A DNA stretch of 64,000 nucleotides from Clostridium sp. BJN0001 (GTDB taxonomy: Bacteria; Bacillota; Clostridia; Clostridiales; Clostridiaceae), in contig NZ_CP094971.1 of assembly GCF_022869825.1 (NCBI RefSeq), forward strand, positions 683,501 through 747,500, written 5' to 3'. The notes beneath the pieces are model-generated. The model made no database searches. It was not told the DNA's origin and worked only from the letters and a program-made list of their open reading frames with translations. Below are positions 17,526-26,968 of the stretch, piece after piece. Numbering within the stretch: the first letter of the stretch is position 1; each line of letters opens with the position of its first letter. Position numbers and translations under genes: made by a program.

Positions 17526-18335
17526 ATGGTAATATCACATAACTTAAATGCAATGAACGCACACAGACAGATGAAAATCTCTACAGGAGAACAAGGAAAG
17601 TCAATTGAAAAGTTAAGTTCTGGATACAGAATTAACAGAGCTGGAGACGATGCAGCAGGACTTGCAATCTCAGAAAAAATGAGAGCACAGATAAATGGTC
17701 TTGATCAGGGTTCAAGAAATGCACAAGATGGTATCTCAATGGTACAGACAGCAGAAGGTGCATTAACAGAAACTCACTCAATGCTTCAGAGATTAAAGAC
17801 ATTAGCAGTACAATCAGCTAATGGAACTTATTCAGATGGAGATAGAGCATCAATTAATCTTGAAGTTGAACAATTAAAATCAGAAATAAGCAGAATAGGA
17901 TCACAAACAGACTTTAATGGAACAAAAGTATTAAAAGATGCTAAGGCAGTAAATATTCAAGTTGGTAATAAAAATGGTCAGACAATAGCAATTAGCTTAG
18001 CTGATATGACTGCTTCAGGAATTACTGTAAACAACATAGATCTTTCTAATGAAACTAAAGCAGGAGAGGCAATAGATACAATAGATACTGCAATAAAGAA
18101 TGTATCAGATCAGAGAGCAAAACTTGGAGCTGTTCAGAACAGACTTGAACATACAATCAAATCTGTAGATAATACATCAGAAAACATTCAAGCAGCAGAG
18201 TCAAGAATCAGAGATACAGATATGGCAAAAGAAATGATGAACTATACTAAGTCTCAGATTTTAACAAATGCAGCACAGAGTATGCTTGCACAAGCAAATC
18301 AAGCACCACAGAGTGTTCTTCAATTATTACAGTAG
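17526..18335 (+). CDS. hag: Major flagellin
   Basis: 269 residues, a short flagellin with only the D0/D1 core and no D2/D3 surface domain. The N-terminal region is canonical (INRAGDDAAGLAISEKMRAQI; NAQDGISMVQTAEGAL), as is the C-terminus (RIRDTDMAKEMMNYTK, ending QAPQSVLQLLQ). Codon use is more regular than in the flanking glycosylation genes, and the ribosome binding site is very strong (AAGGAGG), as expected for an abundant protein. Ser/Thr residues in the central segment (about 140-190) are the likely glycosylation sites given the adjacent island. It probably has its own promoter, a CsrA-controlled leader, and a strong terminator. Confidence 0.97.
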   Translation: MVISHNLNAMNAHRQMKISTGEQGKSIEKLSSGYRINRAGDDAAGLAISEKMRAQINGLDQGSRNAQDGISMVQTAEGALTETHSMLQRLKTLAVQSANGTYSDGDRASINLEVEQLKSEISRIGSQTDFNGTKVLKDAKAVNIQVGNKNGQTIAISLADMTASGITVNNIDLSNETKAGEAIDTIDTAIKNVSDQRAKLGAVQNRLEHTIKSVDNTSENIQAAESRIRDTDMAKEMMNYTKSQILTNAAQSMLAQANQAPQSVLQLLQ

Positions 18336-18343
18336 TCATTAAT

Positions 18344-18381
18344 AAAAAAATCGGATTCAATGATTTGAATCCGATTTTTTT
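18344..18381 (+). terminator. Intrinsic terminator of the flagellin gene
   Basis: A perfect 11-bp stem, ATCGGATTCAA (18350-18360) with TTGAATCCGAT (18365-18375), a TGAT loop, and flanking A and T runs that extend pairing. It is symmetric, but nothing on the minus strand nearby needs it. It isolates the flagellin transcript. Confidence 0.9.
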
Positions 18382-18395
18382 ATCCATAAATATAT

Positions 18396-18422
18396 TAAAG
18401 AAAGTATATATATTATCGATAA
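18396..18422 (+). promoter_or_regulatory. Candidate sigma-28 promoter at the head of the glycosylation island
   Basis: TAAA (18396-18399), 15 bases, ATCGATAA (18415-18422): the same -35, spacing and -10 as the site inside fapA. It sits between the flagellin terminator and the next gene, so island transcription would be tied to the same late regulon as flagellin. Confidence 0.6.
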
Positions 18423-18461
18423 TTAAATAAATAAAAGAATTTTGGAGGATAAAAGCTACAT

Positions 18462-18815
18462 ATGATAGAAGAAAAATATGAAGTGATGGAATCTGTCTAT
18501 AAGTATATTAATAATTTAAAAAAAGGACTTAAAGATGTATCTAATATGATTCAGTCTGGAAATGAAATTCAGGGAATAAAAAAATTTATACCTTCATTAG
18601 ATGGAATAGAATATATAATAAAGGTAGCTGAACTTACAAAAGATATTCAAAAAGATCACATTGATATAAATAAATTAAATGATTTGCTTAAAGAAATTAT
18701 AGATTCATTTGAAAATGAAGATTATGTATTATTAGGAGATTTAATAAATTATGAATTAATACCTATAATAAATGATATCCAGATTTCGTTTCGTAGATCA
18801 TTAGATAATAGATAA
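18462..18815 (+). CDS. Small acidic helical protein at the head of the glycosylation island, function unknown
   Basis: 117 residues, mostly helical by pattern, with no signal peptide or membrane segment. No family is recognised with confidence. TTGGAGG lies 13 bases before the ATG, a little far but strong. It is the first gene behind the candidate sigma-28 promoter at 18396 and is followed 19 bases later by the DUF115 glycosyltransferase. Possible roles are a partner of the flagellin-modifying enzyme or a flagellin-associated regulator; both are inference from position. Confidence 0.75.
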   Translation: MIEEKYEVMESVYKYINNLKKGLKDVSNMIQSGNEIQGIKKFIPSLDGIEYIIKVAELTKDIQKDHIDINKLNDLLKEIIDSFENEDYVLLGDLINYELIPIINDIQISFRRSLDNR

Positions 18816-18834
18816 ATAAGTGGAGAATTGAGAA

Positions 18835-20568
18835 ATGGCATTAGATATAGAAATTTCTAAAGATAATTATAAAATTTTAAGAGTAGACTCATGCGGTAAA
18901 AAAATTTATATTGGAAGCAAATATAATCAAAAAAGAGAGATAAAAAAATTTGTAGACTCAGTGTGGCCTATAACGTATAATGATATATTTATTATTTTGG
19001 GATTAAGTTTAGGAGAGCATATAGAAGAAATTCAAAAATATACTGAATTAAATCAAAAAATATTAATAGTAGAATTTAATAAGGAACTTATACAGTATTG
19101 TAGAAGTGATAAAAAAATTGCTGAGATTTTAAATAAATCTGGAATTAAAATAACTAATTCAATAAAAGAAGTAGATGATTTTTTTCAAAATTATGTTAAT
19201 AAATCAAATGTTAATTTTGTAAAAGTTAATACATATTGTAAATATGCTAATATTTTTTGGAATGAATATGAACATATATATAGTCATATAAAAAGTTCTA
19301 TATTTAATATTGTAATTAACAGAAATACATTAAATATATTAGGAAATAAATATTTTGAAAATTTTCTTGGAAATATTAAATATATTGCAAAAAATCCTGA
19401 AATAAATATTCTTAAAGATAAATATAAGAATAAACCTGCAGTAATTGTTTCAGCAGGTCCTTCATTAAGTAAAAATGTTAATCTTTTAAGGAATATAGAT
19501 AATACACTTATATTAACAGGTGGAAGAACAATAAAGACACTTATGGAACGTAATATACATCCTAGCCTTTTAGGAATAGTTGATCCAACAGACAAATCAT
19601 ATGAAATTGTAAAAGATGTTATTGAAAAAGTAGATTATCCACTCTATTTTAATGATGTTACGCCTACATATGTATTGCTTCATCATAAAAGAAAAAAAAT
19701 ATATTCATTACAGAATCAATTTTTAAATGATATTTTGAAAAAAGATATACCATCTCTTTATGGAGGTGGATCTATTGCACATAGTCTTACTGAAGTGGCG
19801 TTATATATTGGATGTAATCCTATTATTTATATAGGACAGGATTTAGCATATACAAATGATCTAGAACATGATAATTCGGCAAGAAATCCAGGAAGTGATG
19901 CGAAACATAGAATTTATAAGAGAAATGATGATATATATGTTGACGATATATATGGAAACAAGGTAAGGACAAGTTTGGTTCTTAATTCTTATAGAGAAAA
20001 TCTAGAAAAAATAATTTCTGAGAATCCAAGTATAAGTTTTATAAATGCAACAGAAGGTGGATCTAATATAAAGGGTACTGAGATACATACACTATCTGAA
20101 GTACTTAAAAAAATAAAAAAAGAGAAGATTATTTCGATAGATCAATATCTTGATAATATTAATGATGTAGATTATTCTAAAATGATTTGTGAATATTTAA
20201 AAAATACATTAAAAGAATGTACAGAATTTTATAAACTTTGTGAAGATGGCAAAAACAATTTAAACAAGTGTAAAGTTATGTATGGTAATAATTTATATAA
20301 AAAGTATGAAGAAAAATTTTTATTACTCCATAAAAAAATTCAAAGTAAGATTCACAATTTAATAGTTTTTGATGCTCTATTATCAAAGGTTATATATGAG
20401 GTTGAAGGAAATAATAAATATGCAGTTATTTTTAGTGATTCTCCTATAGAAAAATTTCAAAAAAAATATAATATGGCATTTGATTTATATAGCAATGTAC
20501 AGAAAGTTATAGAAAAATATTCACCACAAATAGAAAATATTATAAAAGATTTAGAAAAAATAAATTGA
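18835..20568 (+). CDS. Motility accessory factor, DUF115/Maf-type flagellin glycosyltransferase (first)
   Basis: 577 residues. The central DUF115 (MptE-like) domain begins with NKPAVIVSAGPSLSKN (about 200-215) and includes NIHPSLLGIVDPTD, YGGGSIAHSLTEVALYIG and YIGQDLAYTND. Maf proteins transfer nonulosonic acids (pseudaminic or legionaminic type) to Ser/Thr of flagellin in the cytoplasm. The N-terminal part (1-190) and the helical C-terminus flank this core, as in Maf proteins. It lies next to the flagellin gene and a PseB-like gene. A second, shorter homologue is at 38203. Sugar specificity cannot be read from sequence. Confidence 0.88.
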   Translation: MALDIEISKDNYKILRVDSCGKKIYIGSKYNQKREIKKFVDSVWPITYNDIFIILGLSLGEHIEEIQKYTELNQKILIVEFNKELIQYCRSDKKIAEILNKSGIKITNSIKEVDDFFQNYVNKSNVNFVKVNTYCKYANIFWNEYEHIYSHIKSSIFNIVINRNTLNILGNKYFENFLGNIKYIAKNPEINILKDKYKNKPAVIVSAGPSLSKNVNLLRNIDNTLILTGGRTIKTLMERNIHPSLLGIVDPTDKSYEIVKDVIEKVDYPLYFNDVTPTYVLLHHKRKKIYSLQNQFLNDILKKDIPSLYGGGSIAHSLTEVALYIGCNPIIYIGQDLAYTNDLEHDNSARNPGSDAKHRIYKRNDDIYVDDIYGNKVRTSLVLNSYRENLEKIISENPSISFINATEGGSNIKGTEIHTLSEVLKKIKKEKIISIDQYLDNINDVDYSKMICEYLKNTLKECTEFYKLCEDGKNNLNKCKVMYGNNLYKKYEEKFLLLHKKIQSKIHNLIVFDALLSKVIYEVEGNNKYAVIFSDSPIEKFQKKYNMAFDLYSNVQKVIEKYSPQIENIIKDLEKIN

Positions 20569-20577
20569 GGTGATAAT

Positions 20578-21582
20578 GTGTTTAATAATTCAATTATTTT
20601 AATAACAGGTGGGACAGGTTCTTTTGGACATAAGTTTGCTGAAAGAATTTTAAAGGAATATAACCCTAAAAAAATAATAATTTACTCACGAGATGAGTTT
20701 AAACAAGATAATATGGCAAAAGAGTTTAGACTTAAATATCCTGAAAAATATCAAAAATTAAGATTTTTTATTGGTGATGTAAGAGATAAAGAAAGACTTT
20801 ATAGGGCATTTAAAGATGTAGATTATGTAATTCATGCAGCAGCTATGAAACAGGTTCCTGCATGTGAATATAATCCGTTTGAAGCTATAAAAACTAATAT
20901 TCATGGTGCTCAGAATATAGTTGATGCTGCAATTGACTGTAATGTAAAAAAAGTAGTTGCACTTTCAACAGATAAGGCTGTTAACCCTATTAATTTATAT
21001 GGTGGTACTAAGCTTGTATCTGATAAATTATTTATATCAGGAAATGCGTATTCAGCAGGTCATGGAACAGTATTTTCTGTTGTAAGATATGGAAATGTTG
21101 CTGGAAGCAGGGGATCTGTAATACCATTTTTTAAATCGCTTCTTGAAAGCGGAAAAAAAGTTTTGCCAGTTACTGATTATAGAATGACAAGATTTTTTAT
21201 AACACTTGATCAAGGCGTAGATTTGGTATTTAAAGCTTTAAAAGAGTCAAAAGGCGGAGAAACTTATATTTCAAAAATTCCTTCATTTAAAATATCAGAT
21301 TTAGCTAAAGCTATGAATCCTGATGGGGATATGCAGGAAGTTGGAATAAGAGAAGGTGAAAAGCTTCATGAAGTCATGATAACTAGGGATGATTCAAGAA
21401 TGACTTATGAGTATGATAAGCATTATATAATTTATCCACATTTTAACTGGTGGAATTCACAGAAAAATATGACACCTGGTGGAAAACCTGTAGAAGAGGG
21501 ATTTGAATATAATTCAGCAACAAATAAAGAGTGGCTTTCTGTAGCTGACTTAAAAAAGATTTTAAATGACAGTGATTTTTAA
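20578..21582 (+). CDS. pseB: UDP-N-acetylglucosamine 4,6-dehydratase, PseB/FlaA1-like
   Basis: 334 residues of the extended short-chain dehydrogenase family. The NAD-binding motif is TGGTGSFG near the start; the active site shows STDKAVNPINLYGGTKL, with the Tyr-x3-Lys pair typical of PseB-type inverting dehydratases. It makes the 4-keto-6-deoxy intermediate at the start of pseudaminic acid synthesis. The start codon is GTG with GAGGTGA just upstream, overlapping the end of the preceding gene's stop. The aminotransferase (PseC) that normally follows is absent; an ATP-grasp gene is there instead. Legionaminic-type or other 6-deoxy sugar routes cannot be excluded. Confidence 0.88.
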   Translation: MFNNSIILITGGTGSFGHKFAERILKEYNPKKIIIYSRDEFKQDNMAKEFRLKYPEKYQKLRFFIGDVRDKERLYRAFKDVDYVIHAAAMKQVPACEYNPFEAIKTNIHGAQNIVDAAIDCNVKKVVALSTDKAVNPINLYGGTKLVSDKLFISGNAYSAGHGTVFSVVRYGNVAGSRGSVIPFFKSLLESGKKVLPVTDYRMTRFFITLDQGVDLVFKALKESKGGETYISKIPSFKISDLAKAMNPDGDMQEVGIREGEKLHEVMITRDDSRMTYEYDKHYIIYPHFNWWNSQKNMTPGGKPVEEGFEYNSATNKEWLSVADLKKILNDSDF

Positions 21583-21600
21583 TATTTGGAGAATAAAGAG

Positions 21601-22569
21601 ATGAATTTACTATTAACTTCTATAGGAAAAAGGGTACAGCTTATAAAACATTTAAAAAAAAATTTTAAAGTTATTGGTGCTGATGCAGGAGAATTGAATG
21701 CAGGAAGATATTTTGCAGATAAATTTTATAAAATACCAAAAGCAAATGAAGATACATATATAAATATGCTTTTAAAAATATGCAAAGAAGAAGATATAAA
21801 AGTTTTGATACCTTTATATGAAGGAGAATTTGAAAAACTTAGCGAAGCTAGAAAAGAATTTAAAAATATAGGAACACTACTTTTATTAAGTAGTAAAGAA
21901 ATATTAGATATATGTAAAGATAAAAAGAAGACATATACATTTTTTAAAAATTCAGATATAAAGTTACCTAAAGTATATAATGATGAAGAAATAGAAGGCT
22001 TAATACATAATAATAATTTTGATAAATTAAAATTTATTATAAAGCCAAGAGATGGTATGGGAAGCAGCAGCGTTTTTAAAGCTGAGAATAAAACTGAACT
22101 GATATTCTTCAAGAATTATGTAAAAAATTGTATTGTTCAAGAGTTTATATCAGGGGATGAATATACTGTTGATGTACTTGTAGATTTTAAAGGAAATCCT
22201 ATTTATATTGTTCCAAGAAAAAGAATTGAAATAAGAAGCGGTGAAGTTGTAAAGAGCGCTACTATAAAAGATAAACAGATAATAGATATGACATTAAAAG
22301 TTATAAAAAAATTAAATGAATTAAGAGATAAAGATGAAGTATCTAGTGTAGGCCCTCTTACAATACAGTTTATAAAGACATTTGATCAAAAGTTATTTCT
22401 TTTGGAAATAAATCCACGCTTTGGAGGTGGAGTACCACTTAGTTTTGAAGCGGGAGCTAACTATGGACAAAAGATATTTGATATGGTAATGGAAAAAAAG
22501 AGTGAATACTGCAGAGATTTTAATGAGAAGATTATGATTAGGTATGAGGAAGCTGTATTTTTAAATTAA
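21601..22569 (+). CDS. ATP-grasp domain enzyme (carbamoyl-phosphate synthase large-subunit-like)
   Basis: 322 residues. The N-terminal Rossmann-like pre-ATP-grasp segment begins MNLLLTSIGKRVQLIKHL. The ATP-grasp core has FIIKPRDGMGSSSVF, the nucleotide-binding IVQEFISGDEYTVDV, and the metal-binding LFLLEINPRFGGGVPLS. ATP-grasp enzymes form C-N or C-O bonds by an acyl-phosphate intermediate. In flagellar glycan clusters they may attach amino or acid groups to sugars, but the substrate is not known here. The ATG at 21601 is preferred over a TTG 15 bases upstream because GGAG (21588-21591) lies 9 bases before it. Confidence 0.82.
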   Translation: MNLLLTSIGKRVQLIKHLKKNFKVIGADAGELNAGRYFADKFYKIPKANEDTYINMLLKICKEEDIKVLIPLYEGEFEKLSEARKEFKNIGTLLLLSSKEILDICKDKKKTYTFFKNSDIKLPKVYNDEEIEGLIHNNNFDKLKFIIKPRDGMGSSSVFKAENKTELIFFKNYVKNCIVQEFISGDEYTVDVLVDFKGNPIYIVPRKRIEIRSGEVVKSATIKDKQIIDMTLKVIKKLNELRDKDEVSSVGPLTIQFIKTFDQKLFLLEINPRFGGGVPLSFEAGANYGQKIFDMVMEKKSEYCRDFNEKIMIRYEEAVFLN

Positions 22570-22632
22570 AAAATTAGAAAGCAATTATTTCATAAAAGTA
22601 ATTTAATAAAAGTTATACAATATATAATTATT

Positions 22633-22659
22633 ATATAAGAAAGTATTTATATCTTATAT
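22633..22659 (+). repeat. Inverted repeat in the gap before the FkbM gene
   Basis: ATATAAGA (22633-22640) pairs with TCTTATAT (22652-22659) around an 11-base loop in a 134-base AT-rich gap. There is no T-tract, so it is probably not a terminator. It could be an operator or chance in AT-rich DNA. Confidence 0.25.
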
Positions 22660-22703
22660 GAACTGAGATATAAAATTATGTTATAGAGGTGAATGTTAGA
22701 ATT

Positions 22704-23687
22704 ATGAAAAAGAAAGTCGTTTTATTTGGTGCTTCAGAACTTGGTAAAAAAGCAGTTAATCTGTTAAAAGAGAAATATGAAATTGTATATTTTTGTGATA
22801 ATGATATCGCTAAACAAGGCAAAAAGATTAACAATGTTTTAATAATTTCTTTTAATAGATTAAAAGAAATATATCAGGATTATGAAATAATAATAACTAG
22901 TATGTATATTAAAGAAATAAGTAAGCAATTAAAAGAATTAAAGTTAAGAAAAATTTCATATTTTTTACTAGTTAATGATGACACATATAAAATAAGGACA
23001 AGAGAAAAAGAAGAGGAAAAGGATGTATATTCAATAACGTATAATAACAGAAAAATAAAATTTTATTTACCAAATCGAGATGAATATATTCAAGGTTTAA
23101 TTTATGATTATTCTATGTTTTATGAAATAAAAATATTGGAAAAAATTAAAGAATTTGATTTAAAAGATAAAGTCATAATAGATGTTGGAGCAAATATAGG
23201 TAATCATAGTTTGTATTTTGCTAAAGTTATAGATAGTTTAAATGTATATTCATTTGAACCTAATATTAAATTGAGAAAAATTTTTGAGAAGAATATGAAA
23301 ATTAATAATATAGATAATAAAGTATTTCTTAAAAATTGTGCACTTTCAAATGAAGAATGTTATGGAAATTTAGAAATAATAGATAAAAATAATTGGGGAT
23401 CAAATAAAATAAAATATGATAAAAATGGTTTTATACAAGTTAAGACTTTAGATGATATTATGTTACCTTTGAACAAAAAAATTGGATTAATAAAAGTTGA
23501 TGTTGAAGGAATGGAATATTTAGTCTTAAAAGGTGCCGAAAAAATTATTGCTAAATATAGACCTATTTTATGTGTAGAAATTTTGACAGAAATTAAATAT
23601 AAAGAGATAACTGAGTATTTGAAAAAATATGGATATAAAAAAGTATTTAGTTTTAATTGTGCTACATATATTTTTAGAAAAATATGA
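22704..23687 (+). CDS. FkbM-family methyltransferase with N-terminal Rossmann-like module
   Basis: 327 residues. Residues 1-95 form a small Rossmann-like domain (VVLFGASELGKKA, then YFCDND) that recurs in six other proteins of this island. The C-terminal FkbM SAM-methyltransferase domain shows IIDVGANIGNHSLYFA, VYSFEPN, and KVDVEGMEYLVLKGA. FkbM enzymes O-methylate sugars, so it may cap a flagellin glycan. The start at 22704 is chosen because AGAGGTGA lies 11 bases upstream; a GTG at 22689 would have none. Substrate unknown. Confidence 0.82.
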   Translation: MKKKVVLFGASELGKKAVNLLKEKYEIVYFCDNDIAKQGKKINNVLIISFNRLKEIYQDYEIIITSMYIKEISKQLKELKLRKISYFLLVNDDTYKIRTREKEEEKDVYSITYNNRKIKFYLPNRDEYIQGLIYDYSMFYEIKILEKIKEFDLKDKVIIDVGANIGNHSLYFAKVIDSLNVYSFEPNIKLRKIFEKNMKINNIDNKVFLKNCALSNEECYGNLEIIDKNNWGSNKIKYDKNGFIQVKTLDDIMLPLNKKIGLIKVDVEGMEYLVLKGAEKIIAKYRPILCVEILTEIKYKEITEYLKKYGYKKVFSFNCATYIFRKI

Positions 23688-23774
23688 AATAATTTTCGTT
23701 ATATTATAAATTAGATATTAAAAAGAGAGGATATTAAAAAAATAATCATATGATTAAAGGAGAATATAATACGT

Positions 23775-25043
23775 ATGAAGGAAAAAGTCATTTTATTTGG
23801 AGCTTCAAATCTTGGTAAAGTAGCACTTCAAAAGTTAAAGAATAAATATGAAATATTATTTTTTTGTGATAATTCTAAAGAAAAATGGAATACAGAATTT
23901 TGCAATATAAAAATTATTTCTCCAATGCAATTAAAAGACAATTTTGAAGGTATACGAGTTATTATAACGAGTATATACTCAAATCAAATAATTTCACAGT
24001 TAGAAAAAATGCATATAAAAAAAATTGATGTTTTTAATTATATACATATTTTTAATGATACTAGATACACCCTGAAAGATATTGATGGTGATAAACAGCT
24101 AGATAATAAAAATAAAAAAGTAGAAAAAATTGCGTTCTTTGTTAATGGAAATATCGATTTCTGTAAAAAAATAATAGATAGTTTGCAAAAAGAATATTAT
24201 GTTAGAATTTGTAATATTAATGATGAAAAAGATGTGTTAGATTGCTTAAACTGGTGCGATTTATGTTGGTTTGAATGGTGTGATATATTATTTCAATATT
24301 GTAGCAATCTGAAAATAATTAAAAGTAAGAAAGTTATAGTAAGATTACATTTATATGAGATTTTTGAAAAAAAAATTTATTCTATGAACTGGAATATAGT
24401 TGATAAAATAATTTTTGTAGCTGATTGGGTAAAAGAAGAGTTTTTAACAAAGATTAAAATTGAGAAAGATAAAACTATTGTTATACCTAATATATTTGAT
24501 TATAAAGAATTTGAATTTAAAGAAAAACAAAAAGGGTATAATATAGCAATTGTTGGCTCCATCATAGCTAAGAAAAATATACCTGCTGTAATACAGTTAT
24601 TTTATGAATTATATAATATTAATAACAATTATAAATTATATATAGCAAGTTATAAAAATGAGGAATTGAGTTATAGATATATTAAAGGAATTATAAAAAA
24701 ATTACATCTAGAAAAAAGTATTATTTTATGTGGTAAAATTCCACATGAAAAATTATCAAATTGGTTTTCAGATAAACAATATATTTTAAGTGGTTCTATA
24801 GTTGAATCTCAGGGATTAAATATTCTTGAAGGAATGGCATGTGGATTAAAGCCAGTAATTAATTATTTTCCAGGAATTGAATGCTTATATCCGGAAGAAT
24901 ATACATATTTTTCATTAAGAGGTTTTGTTGATAAATTTGAAAAAGAGAAAATAGAAAGTTTCAAATATAGGAAATTTGTTGAAGATAACTTTAGAATTGA
25001 AGAAACTATGAAAAGAATAAAAGAAGTGATTAGAAATCTTTAA
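23775..25043 (+). CDS. Glycosyltransferase (GT4-like) with N-terminal Rossmann-like module
   Basis: 422 residues. The first 95 (VILFGASNLGKVA, LFFCDN, then IIS) repeat the module of the neighbouring proteins. From about residue 120 there is a GT-B fold: an N-lobe with few conserved motifs, then VIPNIFDY, YNIAIVGSIIAKKNIPAVI, and a donor-site region ending SIVESQGLNILEGMACGLKPV, the E-x7-E-like signature of family 4 transferases. It probably adds a sugar to the flagellin glycan. AAGGAG precedes the ATG. Donor and acceptor are unknown. Confidence 0.75.
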   Translation: MKEKVILFGASNLGKVALQKLKNKYEILFFCDNSKEKWNTEFCNIKIISPMQLKDNFEGIRVIITSIYSNQIISQLEKMHIKKIDVFNYIHIFNDTRYTLKDIDGDKQLDNKNKKVEKIAFFVNGNIDFCKKIIDSLQKEYYVRICNINDEKDVLDCLNWCDLCWFEWCDILFQYCSNLKIIKSKKVIVRLHLYEIFEKKIYSMNWNIVDKIIFVADWVKEEFLTKIKIEKDKTIVIPNIFDYKEFEFKEKQKGYNIAIVGSIIAKKNIPAVIQLFYELYNINNNYKLYIASYKNEELSYRYIKGIIKKLHLEKSIILCGKIPHEKLSNWFSDKQYILSGSIVESQGLNILEGMACGLKPVINYFPGIECLYPEEYTYFSLRGFVDKFEKEKIESFKYRKFVEDNFRIEETMKRIKEVIRNL

Positions 25044-25139
25044 ATTAGAAAGCGAGTCTAATGTTTTTTGATAAATTAATGTGAAAATGAAGTTTTTAGA
25101 ATAGTAAATATTTAATAGAAAAAAGTAGAGGGGATTATT

Positions 25140-26867
25140 ATGGAAAAAATAATTTTATTTGGAGCATCAAAAAAAGGCAAAATAGCATATAATGTTTTAA
25201 AAGAAAAATATGACATATGCTATTTTTGTGATAATGATAAAAACAAATGGAATACATATTTTTGCAATAAAAAAATCATTTCAACAGATGAACTTTTAAA
25301 ATATAAGGAAGATAAAATTATAATTACAAGTGAATATTATGGAGAAATATCATTTCAATTGAAGAGCTATGGTTTAAAAAATATATATGTATTTTGGTAT
25401 GCTGATATAAATGATATAACATATAAGAAAAAATATTTTATAAATAAAGCAGTTGATTTAGGAATAATTAATAATATTAAGTTGGAAACTGATACTATTA
25501 ATAAACATAAAATTACTTTGAAAGAAAATAACAATAAAATTGGTAGAAATGTTTTGATGATTGCTTATGATTTTCCACCAACTGCTGGTAGTAGTGTTCA
25601 AAGAGTACTGAAATTTGCTAAATATTTAAAATATTATAAATGGAATCCTATAATAGTAACTACAGATAAATATTATGGAACGCAGAGTAATGATGAATCA
25701 TTACTACAAGAACTAGATGAAGGTATAAAAATAGTTAGAATTAAATGTGATATTGTATATTCAGAACAGCTTGATAATGGAAAAATAACTAATTATTTAA
25801 ATATAATTAATAAAATGATTGCTAATAAAGAAAAATTAATTAATTTTATTAATTTATTAAATAATGATTTTAATGGTAATAGAAAAAATGTTCTTATACC
25901 AGATCCATTTGTATTTTGGGCTTATGAGGTAATACAAAATATAGAAAATTATGTAAATATGAATGATATAGATATTATTTATTCTACATCGGCACCATAT
26001 TCAGATCATATAGCAGCGTATTTTATTAAAGATAAGTATTCAATCCCATGGGTTGCAGATTATAGAGATTCATGGATAGGAGATCCATATAAAAGCAAGA
26101 TGCCTAAAGAAAGACAAGAACTAGAAGAGGAAATAGAGAAAGCAATTGTAAATTATGCGGATAGAATTATTGAGGTCACACCATTAATAACAGAAGAATA
26201 TATAAATGTATTTTCATTAGATAGAAAAAAGGTTTTAACTATAACTAATGGATATGATGAAGAGGATTTTAATAATTATATAGGTAAGACAAAAAATAAT
26301 AAATTTAAAATTACTTATACAGGAACATTATTTCAAAATAGATTATGTGCTAATTTATTTAATGCAGTTAATAATTTAATTTCTGAAAATAAAATTAGTG
26401 CAGATAACATATGCATTGAATTTTATGGAAAATTATTAGGAGATACTTCTATAAGAATAAAAGAATATGATAAAAATAATATTTGCCAGATAGGAGGATA
26501 TTTGGCACATAAGGATGCTATTTATTTAAATTCTAAAAGTAATTTATTATTACTTCCAATAGGCAAAGAAGATAAATTTAAATCTATTTATACAGGAAAA
26601 GTTTTTGAATATTTAAGATTATATAAACCGATATTAGCCTTATCACCTAAAGGAAGTTTAGTTGAAAAATTACTTTTAGAGACAAAATCTGGAAAAAATT
26701 TTAAATATGAAGATTTAGAGGGAATAAAGGAATACATATATAATCAGTATATGTTATGGAAAGAAAATAAAGAATATATAGGGTATGATAAAGATAAAAT
26801 ATTAAATTATGATAGAAGAACTTTAACTAGAAAATTAGCAGATATATTTAATGAAATAATATGTTAA
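25140..26867 (+). CDS. Glycosyltransferase (GT4-like) with N-terminal Rossmann-like module
   Basis: 575 residues. The module (IILFGASKKGKIA, YFCDNDKNKWNTYFCN) occupies about 1-95 and is closest to that of the gene before it; both share KWNT and FCN. The transferase part starts near residue 137 (NVLMIAYDFPPTAGSSVQR, a glycine-rich loop of family 4 transferases). It continues with PWVADYRDSWIGDP, ITNGYDEEDF, ITYTGTLF, and a donor site near SIYTGKVFEYLRLYKPILA. The length beyond 400 is due to the extra N-terminal domain. Likely a cytosolic sugar transferase in flagellin glycan assembly. Confidence 0.78.
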   Translation: MEKIILFGASKKGKIAYNVLKEKYDICYFCDNDKNKWNTYFCNKKIISTDELLKYKEDKIIITSEYYGEISFQLKSYGLKNIYVFWYADINDITYKKKYFINKAVDLGIINNIKLETDTINKHKITLKENNNKIGRNVLMIAYDFPPTAGSSVQRVLKFAKYLKYYKWNPIIVTTDKYYGTQSNDESLLQELDEGIKIVRIKCDIVYSEQLDNGKITNYLNIINKMIANKEKLINFINLLNNDFNGNRKNVLIPDPFVFWAYEVIQNIENYVNMNDIDIIYSTSAPYSDHIAAYFIKDKYSIPWVADYRDSWIGDPYKSKMPKERQELEEEIEKAIVNYADRIIEVTPLITEEYINVFSLDRKKVLTITNGYDEEDFNNYIGKTKNNKFKITYTGTLFQNRLCANLFNAVNNLISENKISADNICIEFYGKLLGDTSIRIKEYDKNNICQIGGYLAHKDAIYLNSKSNLLLLPIGKEDKFKSIYTGKVFEYLRLYKPILALSPKGSLVEKLLLETKSGKNFKYEDLEGIKEYIYNQYMLWKENKEYIGYDKDKILNYDRRTLTRKLADIFNEIIC

Positions 26868-26968
26868 ATAGTAATTTAATTGATGTTATTGTAGATATAT
26901 ATGTTAAAGAAGTTCAACGTGCAATATTTTATTTAGAAAATAAAATCATTGTTTAGGAGATTGTATTT

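Noticed and set aside
26861..26956. Possible 31-residue ORF in the gap before the GT2 gene
   Set aside because: Starts ATG and runs to TAG, but overlaps the end of the upstream gene, has no ribosome binding site, and matches nothing recognised. A chance frame in AT-rich DNA is more likely.
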